Below are positions 27,054 to 35,684 of a stretch of 64,000 nt of DNA, in pieces; within the stretch, counting starts at the first letter, position 1, and every line of letters begins with the position of its first letter. The notes beneath the pieces are model-generated. The model did no database searches, was not told the origin of the DNA, and saw only the letters and a program-made list of their open reading frames with translations. The stretch comes from Paraburkholderia dioscoreae. Its GTDB lineage: Bacteria > Pseudomonadota > Gammaproteobacteria > Burkholderiales > Burkholderiaceae. The position numbers and the translations under genes are program-made. Location of the stretch: contig NZ_LR699553.1 of assembly GCF_902459535.1 (NCBI RefSeq), forward strand, positions 1,736,001-1,800,000, written 5' to 3'.

Positions 27054-28151
27054 ATGAACGTCACCGAATACTACGAAAAAGAACTGCAGACGCGGGGTTA
27101 CCAATCGGACCCGGCGCAACGCGCGGCGGTCGACCGTCTGCAGCGGTGCTATGAAGAGTGGACCGAGTACAAGTCGCGCCGCTCGAACGCGTTCAAGAAG
27201 CTGATCATCCACCCGGACCTGCCGCGTGGCGTGTATATGTGGGGCGGCGTAGGGCGCGGCAAGAGCTTCCTGATGGACAGCTTCTACATGATCGTGCCGG
27301 TGCAGCGCAAAACGCGTTTGCATTTCCACGAGTTCATGCGTGAAGTGCATCGAGAGCTGGAAGAACTGAAAGGCACGGCCGATCCGCTCGACGAACTCGC
27401 GCGCCGGATTGCCAGGCGCTACCGGTTGATCTGTTTCGACGAATTCCACGTGTCGGATATCGCCGACGCGATGATCCTGTACCGCCTGCTCGACAAGCTG
27501 TTCGAAAACGGCGTGCAGTTCGTGATGACGTCCAACTACGATCCGGACACGCTGTATCCGGACGGACTGCATCGCGACCGGATGTTGCCGGCGATCGAAC
27601 TCATCAAGGAAAAGCTCGACGTGATCAACGTGGACGCGGGCATCGACTACCGGCAACGCACGCTGGCTCAGGTGGAGGTGTATCACACGCCGCTTGGCGC
27701 CGCCGCCGACAAGGCGTTGCGCGACGCGTTCGGGCGCCTCGCCGCGGTCCCCGACGAGAGCCCGATCCTGCATATCGAAAAACGCGAGTTGAAGGCGCTG
27801 CGCCGTGCCGACGGCGTGGTGTGGTTCGACTTCGCCACCTTGTGCGGCGGACCGCGCTCGCAGAACGACTACCTGGAACTGGCGAGCCGCTTTCACGCCG
27901 TAGTCCTCTCCGGCGTGCCGCAGATGTCGGCGCGTATGGCCTCGGAAGCGCGCCGCTTCACCTGGCTGATCGACGTGTTTTATGACCACAAGGTGAAGCT
28001 GCTGATGTCCGCCGCGGTGCCGCCCGAGCAACTGTATGTCGACGGTCCGATGGCCAACGAATTCACGCGCACGGTGTCGCGCATCGTCGAAATGCAGTCG
28101 AAGGAATACCTCGACGCGCCACGGCGGATCGTCGATACGTCGCTAACCTGA
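27054..28151 (+). CDS. zapE: Cell division ATPase ZapE (AFG1 family)
   Basis: ZapE is an AFG1-like P-loop ATPase that associates with the Z ring in E. coli; mitochondrial relatives act in protein quality control. The 365-residue protein has Walker A GGVGRGKS at residues 64-71 followed by the FLMDSFY segment, a Walker B in LICFDEFHVSDIADAMIL and the family motif TSNYDPDTLYPDGL. The ATG at 27054 gives the usual N-terminus; an in-frame TTG four codons upstream is less likely. It lies directly downstream of lpdA. Confidence 0.9.
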   Translation: MNVTEYYEKELQTRGYQSDPAQRAAVDRLQRCYEEWTEYKSRRSNAFKKLIIHPDLPRGVYMWGGVGRGKSFLMDSFYMIVPVQRKTRLHFHEFMREVHRELEELKGTADPLDELARRIARRYRLICFDEFHVSDIADAMILYRLLDKLFENGVQFVMTSNYDPDTLYPDGLHRDRMLPAIELIKEKLDVINVDAGIDYRQRTLAQVEVYHTPLGAAADKALRDAFGRLAAVPDESPILHIEKRELKALRRADGVVWFDFATLCGGPRSQNDYLELASRFHAVVLSGVPQMSARMASEARRFTWLIDVFYDHKVKLLMSAAVPPEQLYVDGPMANEFTRTVSRIVEMQSKEYLDAPRRIVDTSLT

Positions 28152-28314
28152 GGCGCGGCCAGGCACGGCCGACGGTGCTTTTGCGATAGATCATCGCGCT
28201 GCGTTGGCCGACGAGGCGCCTTTACGCGGCGTATTTTCAAGATTCGGATTGGTCTTATTTTCCGGCTGCGGACGACTGGATATCTTTTGTCAACGTTCTG
28301 ACAAAGGAGAAACC

Positions 28315-28764
28315 ATGAATCCCCACCGTGATATCAACGACGAAGAATGGCAACGTATCGCACCGCTGCTGCCGGAACTGCGTCCGCGTTCGGAGCTGCG
28401 CGGCCGGCCGCTCGCCAATACGCGCTCGGTGCTCAACGGCGTGCTGTGGGTCATGTACAGCGGCGCCACCTGGTCCGCCATGCCGCGTCGATACCCGTCG
28501 TATCAAACCTGCCATCGGCGCTTCAAGGCGTGGTATGAATCCGGTGTGCTCAAACGCGTGATGGAGCAACTGTTCGGCGCGGCGAGCGAAGAGCTTTGTG
28601 CGCTGATGGAAGCGCGCATGCGTTCGCATGTGAATGCGGAACAGAAGAGCGTTGAGGCGGAAAAGGCGCCGGTCGTCGCGCCCGCGGTGTACAGCCCGGC
28701 ATCACCCCAGCCGCTGCCGTCCTCGCCGTTCGCGTTCAATTCGCCGTTCAAACACGCTGCATGA
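28315..28764 (+). CDS. Stand-alone IS5-type transposase N-terminal domain (DUF4096)
   Basis: Residues 1-95 match the N-terminal DUF4096 domain of IS5/IS402-type transposases (INDEEWQRIAPLLPE, NGVLWVMYSGATWSAMPRRY, YQTCHRRFKAW). The catalytic DDE domain is absent: the 149-residue protein continues with an Ala/Pro/Ser-rich tail and stops. A very strong AAAGGAGA at 28303-28310 precedes the ATG, and I see no terminal inverted repeats or target duplication. This looks like a maintained, possibly domesticated DNA-binding domain rather than a recent insertion-sequence fragment. Function unknown. Confidence 0.6.
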   Translation: MNPHRDINDEEWQRIAPLLPELRPRSELRGRPLANTRSVLNGVLWVMYSGATWSAMPRRYPSYQTCHRRFKAWYESGVLKRVMEQLFGAASEELCALMEARMRSHVNAEQKSVEAEKAPVVAPAVYSPASPQPLPSSPFAFNSPFKHAA

Positions 28765-28932
28765 ACGATTCAAGCGGGTGTCTTCAGGCAAAAGAACCGG
28801 TCGAGCGATTGTGATCGTCGGCCGGTTCAGGTGATTCTGCCAGGGCTCTGCCAGGAGCCCCAACGCGCCGGTCGCTATGAGCCCGGCTGGAGCCGCGGCG
28901 CATCAGCGCGTCAAACCTGAACTACCCGCGCA

Positions 28933-29418
28933 TCATTGCTGGCGCACCCACGTCTGCGAGCGGCCGAGCAGCGAGACGCCAATATAGCCACGCACGACCA
29001 GTTTGTTGCCACCGTCTTCCAGGTGCATCTTGCACTTGTAGAGCTTGCCGTTTTCCGGGTCGAGAATCTGTCCGTGGTCCCAGGCGTCGCCGTCCTTTTT
29101 CATATCGCTGATGATCGTCATGCCGAGGATCGGCTGATCCTTGCGCGCGTCGGTGCATGCCGTGCAGCGGCGATCCGGCTGGTCGTTGGCGCCGAGCCCC
29201 TTGATCACCTTGCCGCTGAGCGAACCGCTGCCGTCCTGCGCGATCTGCACGAGCGCTTTCGGCTGTCCGGTGTGATCGTCGATGGTTTGCCACGTGCCTA
29301 CGGGGCTGTCGGCCTGCGCCATAGCCGTCATGGCGCTGGCGAGCAATACGCCGGCGAGCGCGGCGTGTTTGACCGTGCGAAGCGCCATTGCGCGAGCGCG
29401 TTGTGTGAATTGCGTCAT
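28933..29418 (-). CDS. Exported DUF2147 protein
   Basis: This 161-residue protein has a signal peptide ending near ASAMTAMAQA and then a DUF2147 domain. It begins with SPVGTWQTIDDHTGQPKALV and contains a Cys pair in DRRCTACTDAR, GQILDPENGKLYKCKM and the terminal GVSLLGRSQTWVR. Family members are periplasmic beta-barrel-like proteins of unknown function. AAGGAGG (plus 29425-29431) fixes the ATG at 29418. It is downstream of the ShlB-type transporter gene on the same strand, with a gap of about 245 bases. Confidence 0.8.
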   Translation of the reverse strand: MTQFTQRARAMALRTVKHAALAGVLLASAMTAMAQADSPVGTWQTIDDHTGQPKALVQIAQDGSGSLSGKVIKGLGANDQPDRRCTACTDARKDQPILGMTIISDMKKDGDAWDHGQILDPENGKLYKCKMHLEDGGNKLVVRGYIGVSLLGRSQTWVRQQ

Positions 29419-29664
29419 TGTCTTCCTCCTTGATTAAAGACGGCGCGATCATGGTCGCGCGGCGTTATCGGCATCTCGGGCGTTCTTCTGACCTGGGCCG
29501 CCGTGATGCCTGGTCCCTCAGGTTCTACTTCTATTTCCCTGATGCGCCACCCGTGGAATGCGGCTTGCGCGCCGCTGGTCGCAACATCGTCAGCGCAGAA
29601 TACGTGAAAGTGCGCGCCCCGTTTGATAGTGGACCCTCTAATCAGGACGCGGCACTTTTGCGGA

Positions 29665-31374
29665 TCAGTTCAGCTGGTACGAGAATGTCGCGTTGATGCG
29701 CGGGCTGCGTGACGCACTTTCCACCGGTGCGTCGCCAATCGCTTTGGCCACCGACAAATCCAGGCTGTAGTACTTCGCATCCGAGATCCGGAAGCCGAAA
29801 GCGATCGACGAAAGCTTCGACGGCGAGGGCGTGCCCGCATGTAGAAAGACGCGCGCCATGTCGAACGAGACATAGGGTGTGAGGGTGCGCAGATAGGTGA
29901 AGCCCGGCGTGAACGCACGGTTGACTTCCAGCATCATGCCCCAGCCCGAATCGCCCGATGCTTCACCCGGCTGATAGCCCTGCGCAAAACGCTGCGCGCC
30001 GAACGAGATCTGCTCCGAAGTCGGCAGCGACACGCCGCTGTACTGACCGGTCAGCGAGACCGCCGTGCCGATCTTCAACGGCCACTCGTTGGTTTGCGAA
30101 AAGCTGGCGCCGGTGCGCACGAAGTTGATCGACGCCGGATTGGTAACGGGCGAGCCCGGCACATTCGAGTCGCCGGATTTTGATGCGCCCAGAATGTCAA
30201 ACGCCTTCGCCACGTTGACACTCGCGCGGCGCACCTGGCCGGTCTGCACGCTGGTGTAGTCGGCCTGCAACTGCATGACCCGTATTTGCGAGCGGAAGCC
30301 GAGCTGCGCACCGGTGTCGTGGTTATGGTAGCGATCCTCGTCGTGCGACGCATAGACCGAGGCCGTGCCGATCACGCTTTGTGTGTTGCTCAAGAGGATC
30401 GGATACGCCAGCGAGCCGCCCACCTTGTCGTTGATCACCGTGCGTTCGATGGAAGAGGGGAGTCCGGGATTGTCGGTCGGATTGCCGCGATAGTGCGAGG
30501 CGTCGATCTTCGCGATCAGCCCGTTGCTGCCGATCGGCACCGCGCCGTGGGCAGCGAGATAGGTGACGTTGTCACGCCCCTTCGGCAGCAAGGCCGACAC
30601 GCTCAACTGTTCGCCGAACGAGGTCAGTCCGTTTTCGGTGGCGGTCAGCAAGCCTTGCACGCCGGGGTGATTGAAATCGATCCCAGTGCTGACGTCGAAT
30701 GGCTTGCGCTCCACGTTCAGTTCGAGCGTGGTGGCGCCGTCGGTGTTCTGCGGCGGCGGCACATTGGCCGCGACTTTCACGCCCGGCAGCAGGCCGAGCA
30801 CGTTCACGTAACGCTCGAAGGTGGCGCGCCGCAACGGCCGGTCGGCGGTGATGTGATCGGCGATCGCGCGGATCTTGTCTTCCACGGCGCCGGCCTTGCC
30901 CGTCACCTTGACCGCGGACACGTAGCCTTCCACCACCGTCACGCGCACCACGCCGCCTTCGAATGTTTGCGCCGGAATGAACGCGAACGAGAGCGCGAAG
31001 CCACGGTCCTGATAGAGCTTCGTGACGCCATTGGCGACCTGGATCAGATCGCCGATGGTCGTGTCCTTACCGACGAGCGGCGCGAAACGTTGGGCGACGT
31101 CGTCGAACGGAAGGGACTTCACGCCCTCCACCTGAACACGCGACGGCGTGATGTGGCGGGCGAGCAATGCCTCGAGTTGGGGCGCTTGCGGCGCGACTTG
31201 CACGGTCACGTTCGGCCCCTTGTCGGGTGCCTTGATCTGCGGCAGCGAATCCATCGGATTGCCGCCGACCGCCGAACCGCCTGGGCGGGACTGCGCGTGT
31301 GCCTGCATCTGCAGGGCGCTCGCCGCAATCGCCGCGAGTACGACGGTCCATGTGCTGCCATACCCGAGTTTCAT
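29665..31374 (-). CDS. ShlB/FhaC/HecB-type outer-membrane transporter
   Basis: This is a two-partner-secretion TpsB-type protein that would export a protein across the outer membrane. From ATG 31374 (GAGGAA upstream) it has 569 residues: a signal peptide ending near QMQAHAQS, then a POTRA_2/ShlB-type POTRA region (about 90-170, with SRVQVEGVKSLPFDDVAQ and YQDRGFALSFAFIP). A C-terminal 16-strand barrel ends in aromatic-rich strands (INATFSYQLN). No TpsA exoprotein with a haemagglutination domain is nearby. The adjacent genes instead encode low-complexity lipoproteins, so the cargo is unclear. Confidence 0.82.
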   Translation of the reverse strand: MKLGYGSTWTVVLAAIAASALQMQAHAQSRPGGSAVGGNPMDSLPQIKAPDKGPNVTVQVAPQAPQLEALLARHITPSRVQVEGVKSLPFDDVAQRFAPLVGKDTTIGDLIQVANGVTKLYQDRGFALSFAFIPAQTFEGGVVRVTVVEGYVSAVKVTGKAGAVEDKIRAIADHITADRPLRRATFERYVNVLGLLPGVKVAANVPPPQNTDGATTLELNVERKPFDVSTGIDFNHPGVQGLLTATENGLTSFGEQLSVSALLPKGRDNVTYLAAHGAVPIGSNGLIAKIDASHYRGNPTDNPGLPSSIERTVINDKVGGSLAYPILLSNTQSVIGTASVYASHDEDRYHNHDTGAQLGFRSQIRVMQLQADYTSVQTGQVRRASVNVAKAFDILGASKSGDSNVPGSPVTNPASINFVRTGASFSQTNEWPLKIGTAVSLTGQYSGVSLPTSEQISFGAQRFAQGYQPGEASGDSGWGMMLEVNRAFTPGFTYLRTLTPYVSFDMARVFLHAGTPSPSKLSSIAFGFRISDAKYYSLDLSVAKAIGDAPVESASRSPRINATFSYQLN

Positions 31375-31657
31375 CGGATTTTCCTCGTATGCCGTTCTTG
31401 TGTCGCGCACGCTCCGCCTGGCCGGGCGGGTCGCGAACGCTTATAGGTGGCTCGACGCGTACTGCGATGCTTGCATGTATTACGTCACGTGCTCCGTGAG
31501 GCTTGAGCCTTGCCTGAAAAAACGCGGAGCACCTGATGAGTCGGACTGTTTATGCGCATTGCCTACTCGCATGTTTCATGCGCCATCCGATGACTGCTTT
31601 CAAGCCGGTCTCATCGAATGGCTGACGTGCGCGACAGCCATGAAACACTTAGGCTTA

Positions 31658-33044
31658 CTACTTATGGCTGGCCGGCAACACGCCGCCGAGCAGGGTCGTC
31701 AAGCCGCTCGCCGGCGAGCCTGACGCGCTCGTCGAACCGGCCGCGGAACTGAGCGTGCCGGTCAACTGGCCGACCAGCGCCGTCACCGGCGCGAGCGCCT
31801 GACCACCGCCGCCCGAGGCGCCGCTCGTGACGCCGGAAAGCGCGCCGGTCAGCGTCGACAGCGGATTCGATGCGCTACCCGAGCCGCCCAGCGCAGAAGT
31901 CAGCGAGCTCAAGGGTGAGCCGTTCAGGCCGGAAGTCAGCGAACCCAGCGGCGTGCCGTTTAGCGCCGAGGTCAGACCGGCCAGCGGAGTGCCGCCGAGC
32001 AGCGTCGACAGTGAGCCGAGCGGATTGCTGCCGAGCCCGAGACTCGCCAGCGAACTTTGCAGCGGGCCGAGCGGGTTGCTGCTGGCGGGCGGCCCATTGG
32101 CGACGTTCACGCTGGTGCTGCCGACGAGGCTCGTGATCAGCCCGGGAATCGGCATCGCGCCATTCGGCCCGTTCGGATTGACGAGACCGCCAGCGTTCGT
32201 CACCGTGTTGCCCAGCGAGCCGACCAGCGTGCCGAGATCGGCGCCGAGCGGATTCTTCGTGGCGCCGCCCACTTGCGAGCCGGCGGAGCTCAACGCGCCG
32301 CCCACTTGCGCGAGCACGCCGCCGAGCGGTGCGCCAAGACCGGTCTGCGTGCCGACCGCTTGCGTGACGAGTCCGGCCGTCGTCACGATCGGCGTGATGG
32401 CGGTGCTGATCGGCTGGGTGATCTGCTGCACGGGCACCGAGCCGAGCGAATTGCCGAGCGTCGCGCCTCCGGCGTTCAGCGCGCTCGCGGCGGTGGAGAG
32501 CGTGCTGGCCAAGGGTGTCGTGAGCGGCGACAGCGGCGCGAGATTGCCGCTGCCGAGTCCGCCGACCGCGGTGCTCAACCCTTGCACGACACCGCTCGTC
32601 GAACTGACTACCGAGCCGAGTCCGGCGACCGTGGTGCCGACCGGATTGGCCGTCGTGCCGGTCTGGCCGACGCCGCTGCTCACGGCATTGGCGAGCGCGT
32701 TCAGCGTGCCGCTCGTGCTCGATACGGCGTTGCCGAGACCTTGCGTGACTTGCGGACTCAGACCCGGAATGGTCTGCGAGGCGATCGCCGTGCCGAGGTC
32801 GTTCGTGGTCTGCGCGGCCGCGGTGGCGAGGCCGGTGGTGCCGGTCTTGGTGGTGCCGCCGCCGGTGCTGGTCGAACCGGAGCCGCTGCCGCTACCGGTG
32901 CTCGACGTGGTCGGCGGCGCGCTGACGGTGCTGCCGCCGCACGCCGCGAGCAGGGCGGCGACCGCCACGGCGATCAATGGCGTGCGCAACGACGACACAG
33001 TCGCGCACGTCGCGTGGAGAGAAAAAAAACCGTTGGGTGGACAT
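31658..33044 (-). CDS. Low-complexity lipoprotein, start frameshifted at a T8 run
   Basis: The gene encodes a surface or periplasmic lipoprotein almost wholly made of Gly, Ser, Thr, Leu, Val, Ala and Pro with repeating NPLG/SLTSALGG units (the type often labelled collagen-like, although it lacks strict Gly-X-Y triplets). The lipobox is LLAACGGS. The body frame has no ATG near the signal peptide. A strong GGAGGAG and ATG exist at 33044-33042 (MSTQRFF...), but they run one base out of frame with the body. The shift lies at eight identical bases (plus-strand A8, 33022-33029); with seven the product would be a continuous 461-residue lipoprotein. This may be a phase-variable or slippage site, a true null, or a sequencing error. 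It is a paralogue of the neighbouring gene at 33237-34709. Confidence 0.6.
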
Positions 33045-33150
33045 GTGTGCTCCTCCGTGTCTTCTGGATGTCGTGTGCGGTGCTTCCAGTGCGCCGGTGC
33101 AACAGGTGTCTGAGCGGCGCGGCCCAGTTCGGCCAGGCATCGGCGCAGTG

Positions 33151-33180
33151 CCGGGGCGCGGCTGGCGGGCCGCGCCCCGG
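33151..33180 (-). other. GC hairpin between the two lipoprotein genes
   Basis: CCGGGGCGCGGC and GCCGCGCCCCGG form a perfect 12-bp stem with a 6-base loop and no T run on either strand. It sits between two co-directional paralogous genes and may mark an mRNA processing or attenuation point. Confidence 0.5.
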
Positions 33181-33236
33181 CTTGGGCTTCGGTCTGGGAT
33201 CCCACTACGTTTTATTGCCGTTCCCGAGCGTCCTGC

Positions 33237-34709
33237 TTACTTCTTGCCCAACCCGCCGAGCAGACCGCCGACGAGCGAAGTCACCGGCGCGAGCGGGTTG
33301 CCCGTCGTGCCTTTGCCCGTGCTGGTCGACAGCGACAGACCGGCGCCCGAGGTGGTGGAGGCGGCGGTTGTCGTCGTGGTCGGCGTGGTGGCGACGCTGC
33401 CGAGCGCGCCTGTCACGCTCGACAGCAAGCCGATAACCGGGGCGAGCGGGCCGCTGCTGCCGCCGGCCGCGCCGGAGAGACCGCCCGTCACGCTCGATAG
33501 CAGGCCGGTGACGGGCGCGAGCGGGTTGCCGCTGCCCGATGCGCCGCCGACGGCGCCGGTCACGCTGCCGAGTGCGCCGGTGAGCGGAGCGAGCGGACCG
33601 CCAGCGGTGCCGCCGGTCAGGCCGCCGAGCGCGCTGGTGAGCGGAGCGAGCGGACCACCCGCGGTGCCGCCGGTCAGGCCGCCGAGTGCCGCGGTGAGCG
33701 GCGCCAGCGGATTACCGCCGCTGCCGCCCGTGAGCAGGCCGCCTACCGAAGCGACCGTCGCGCCGGTGTCGGTCACCGTATGGCCGAGCGCGGCCGTGAC
33801 CGGGTTGCCGCCGGTCGCGCTCAACAGGGTGCCGGCCTTGCCGAGGCCGCCGCCGAGCGTCGAGAGCAGGCCGTTCAGCGGTGCGCCGAGACCCGTGGTG
33901 TTGCCGACCGTCTGGGTGGTCGCCGCGACCATCGACGTAATCGGCGTGATGGCCGTGCTGAGGGTTTGCGTGACTTGCTGGACCGGACCTGTCGAGAGGG
34001 CGGTGGTGAGCGTGCTGCCGCCGTTGGTGACCGCGCCGCCGAGCGTGTTGACGACGCCGCCGAGCGGCGAGGTGATCGCCGAGAGCGGAGCGAGCGGGCC
34101 GCTGCCGAGGCTCGTCACGAGGTTGCCCGCGTCCGTCACTGCGCCGCCGACATGACCCACCGCACCGCCGAGACTCGAGACCGTCGTGCCAACCGCATTG
34201 CCGCCCGTGCCAAGCTGGCCGAGCCCTTGCGAGACGCCGCCGCCGAGCGTGGACACGGCCGCGCCGACCTGCTGCACGATGCCGCCGGCGGCCTGCGTGG
34301 TTTGCGAACTGACGCCGGGCACGGTCTGCGAGCCGATCACGGCGCCGATGCCGCTGACCGTCGAGCCGACGTCGCTGACCACGCCGCCCCCGTTGCCTGC
34401 CACCGTGCCGAGCGCGTTGGCGACCGCGGTGGTGCCGGAGCCCGTGCCGGTTCCGCTGCCCGTTCCCGTGCCGGACGTTCCCGAGCCGTTGCTGCCGGTG
34501 GTGGTGCCCGAGCCCGAGCCGCCCGAACCCATCGAACCGCTGCCGCCACCCGAGGTGGAAAGTGTGCCTCCCGCAGAGCCGCTGCCGTTGCTGCCGGTGC
34601 CGGAACTCAGGCTGCCTGAGCCTCCGCACGCACCGAGAGAAAGCATCGCAGCTACGCTGGCTGCAATCAGGGTTGCCCGTATCGTGGTGTGAGTTGTTTG
34701 AATGTTCAT
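33237..34709 (-). CDS. Low-complexity Gly/Ser/Thr/Leu-rich lipoprotein
   Basis: From ATG 34709 (CGAGGGC upstream) this 490-residue protein has a lipoprotein signal peptide with lipobox LGAC (Cys28). A Ser/Gly-rich linker follows, then a long body of Gly/Thr/Leu/Val repeats such as PLAPLTAALGGLTGGTAGG. A 57-bp unit is tandemly repeated at 33580-33710. It is paralogous to the gene at 31658-33044 and heads the minus-strand set that continues through that gene to the ShlB-type transporter. Proteins of this style may form extended, sticky surface structures; the function is unknown. Confidence 0.75.
   Translation of the reverse strand: MNIQTTHTTIRATLIAASVAAMLSLGACGGSGSLSSGTGSNGSGSAGGTLSTSGGGSGSMGSGGSGSGTTTGSNGSGTSGTGTGSGTGTGSGTTAVANALGTVAGNGGGVVSDVGSTVSGIGAVIGSQTVPGVSSQTTQAAGGIVQQVGAAVSTLGGGVSQGLGQLGTGGNAVGTTVSSLGGAVGHVGGAVTDAGNLVTSLGSGPLAPLSAITSPLGGVVNTLGGAVTNGGSTLTTALSTGPVQQVTQTLSTAITPITSMVAATTQTVGNTTGLGAPLNGLLSTLGGGLGKAGTLLSATGGNPVTAALGHTVTDTGATVASVGGLLTGGSGGNPLAPLTAALGGLTGGTAGGPLAPLTSALGGLTGGTAGGPLAPLTGALGSVTGAVGGASGSGNPLAPVTGLLSSVTGGLSGAAGGSSGPLAPVIGLLSSVTGALGSVATTPTTTTTAASTTSGAGLSLSTSTGKGTTGNPLAPVTSLVGGLLGGLGKK
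33580..33710 (-). repeat. 57-bp coding tandem repeat
   Basis: Two nearly identical 57-bp units at 33580-33636 and 33637-33693 and a partial third from 33694 encode a 19-residue repeat (PLAPLTxALGGLTGGTAGG). Copy number could change by recombination and alter protein length. Confidence 0.75.
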
Positions 34710-34915
34710 GTCGCCCTCGCATCGCATGTGTTGTTGGATATTGCTGCGTGCCTGTCTCTGCACGAGCCGTGCCATTTCGACTGGGCAAGGTGGAAGATTT
34801 TTTCGGCGCTTCGGCTCGCGCCTTGTCCCATAAGGCTTTGGGGGAAGTTGATGGAACGCGCGCCGAATCAGAATGCGCTCGCGAAACGCGCTGCGCGGGG
34901 CGGTTACACGAGCGG

Positions 34916-34960
34916 CGTAACGTAACGAGCCCGGCACGCCGTTACGATGTACGGCGTAAC
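34916..34960. promoter_or_regulatory. Cluster of CGTAAC/GTTACG motifs
   Basis: Two overlapping direct copies (34916-34926) are followed by an inverted pair, GTTACG at 34941-34946 and CGTAAC at 34955-34960, spaced by 8 bases. Four copies of one hexamer within 45 bases suggests a protein-binding site controlling the divergent genes. Confidence 0.4.
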
Positions 34961-35127
34961 GCAGTTGCGCGAAACGGGTCCGCGCGCTTGAAACGTTCTG
35001 TTCAAACAAATAATTAGTGGAGCGAATCTAACTCATGGTTATACCTATGTGCTGCAACGCACGGACTGCCGTTAATCTGAGCGAGCGGTTAAAACGCATA
35101 CGCCACGAGCGTCAGGGCAGCGAACAA

Positions 35128-35156
35128 TTGCTTAAATATGATTGTTCGGCTATAAA
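35128..35156 (+). promoter_or_regulatory. Sigma-70-type promoter of flp/tad
   Basis: TTGCTT at 35128-35133 and TATAAA at 35151-35156 are exactly 17 bases apart. Transcription would start near 35163, giving a leader of about 200 bases before the flp ATG. Confidence 0.6.
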
Positions 35157-35365
35157 ACCCGGAAGCATCGGAGATCGACGAGGGAGGTGGGTTATCGAAC
35201 AGACAGCTCATGCGCATCCGTTTTATTGACGACGGCTGCAATGTGAAGCTACTGCGGTGCAACAAACAGGGCCGGGAATGAGAGACCAACGGTTCGTGCA
35301 CTTAACGTACTCCACTGACCGATGCAGCACGTATACGAATGAAATAATGAAGTCCGAGGGTTCAA

Positions 35366-35539
35366 ATGAAAAAATTCACACAACGCTTCCTGAAAGAAAA
35401 CAAAGGCGTGACAGCCATTGAATATGGGCTGATCGCGGGGCTCGTCGTACTCGTCATTGCCGGGGCGGTGACGTCGGTCGGCGCGAACATCTCGACTGTG
35501 ATGACGAAAGTCGCGAACCTGATCGTCGCGCCGTCCTGA
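35366..35539 (+). CDS. flp: Flp-type pilin
   Basis: This 57-residue prepilin is the main subunit of the Flp pilus. It begins MKKFTQRFLKENKG and is expected to be cut after Gly14, leaving a mature pilin starting VTAIEYGLIAGL, the classic Flp motif with the conserved Glu and Tyr, followed by a hydrophobic helix and a short polar tail. It opens the Tad cluster, with the prepilin peptidase gene 145 bases downstream and a palindrome in between. Such pilin genes are usually expressed far more than the assembly genes. Confidence 0.93.
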   Translation: MKKFTQRFLKENKGVTAIEYGLIAGLVVLVIAGAVTSVGANISTVMTKVANLIVAPS

Positions 35540-35632
35540 TCGTAAAAGGCAAACCGTAAACGTTGCGCGAAGCGGTTGGCGTTCCGGCGTCCATCCGTTT
35601 CGCCGGCGTATTAACGCATCGCTGAATGGTTA

Positions 35633-35657
35633 ATGTGAATTGCATTGCAATTCGCAT
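35633..35657 (+). other. 25-base palindrome between flp and cpaA
   Basis: ATGTGAATTGCA and TGCAATTCGCAT flank one central T and pair along 12 positions (11 Watson-Crick and one G-U in RNA). It is AT-rich compared with its surroundings and has no T run. It could be an RNA hairpin that stabilises the flp transcript or a DNA operator. Confidence 0.6.
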
Positions 35658-35684
35658 GGCGTAGCTTCGCCTGTCGAGTGCGAA

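Larger units (their letters stand above)
34710..35365. other. Divergent regulatory region, lipoprotein / flp
   Basis: This intergenic region of about 655 bases separates the minus-strand lipoprotein gene from flp. It is more AT-rich near flp. It holds a cluster of CGTAAC/GTTACG hexamers at 34916-34960 and a good promoter at 35128-35156. I found no GG-N10-GC sigma-54 element between 34985 and 35365. A frame of 64 codons at 35035-35229 has no family resemblance and crosses the promoter, so I do not call it a gene. Confidence 0.5.

Noticed and set aside
35035..35229. 64-codon frame upstream of flp as a gene
   Set aside because: It crosses the TTGCTT-N17-TATAAA promoter, has no ribosome binding site and shows no recognisable features.
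34985..35365. Sigma-54 (GG-N10-GC) promoter before flp
   Set aside because: Every GG in the region was checked; none has GC exactly 10 bases later.
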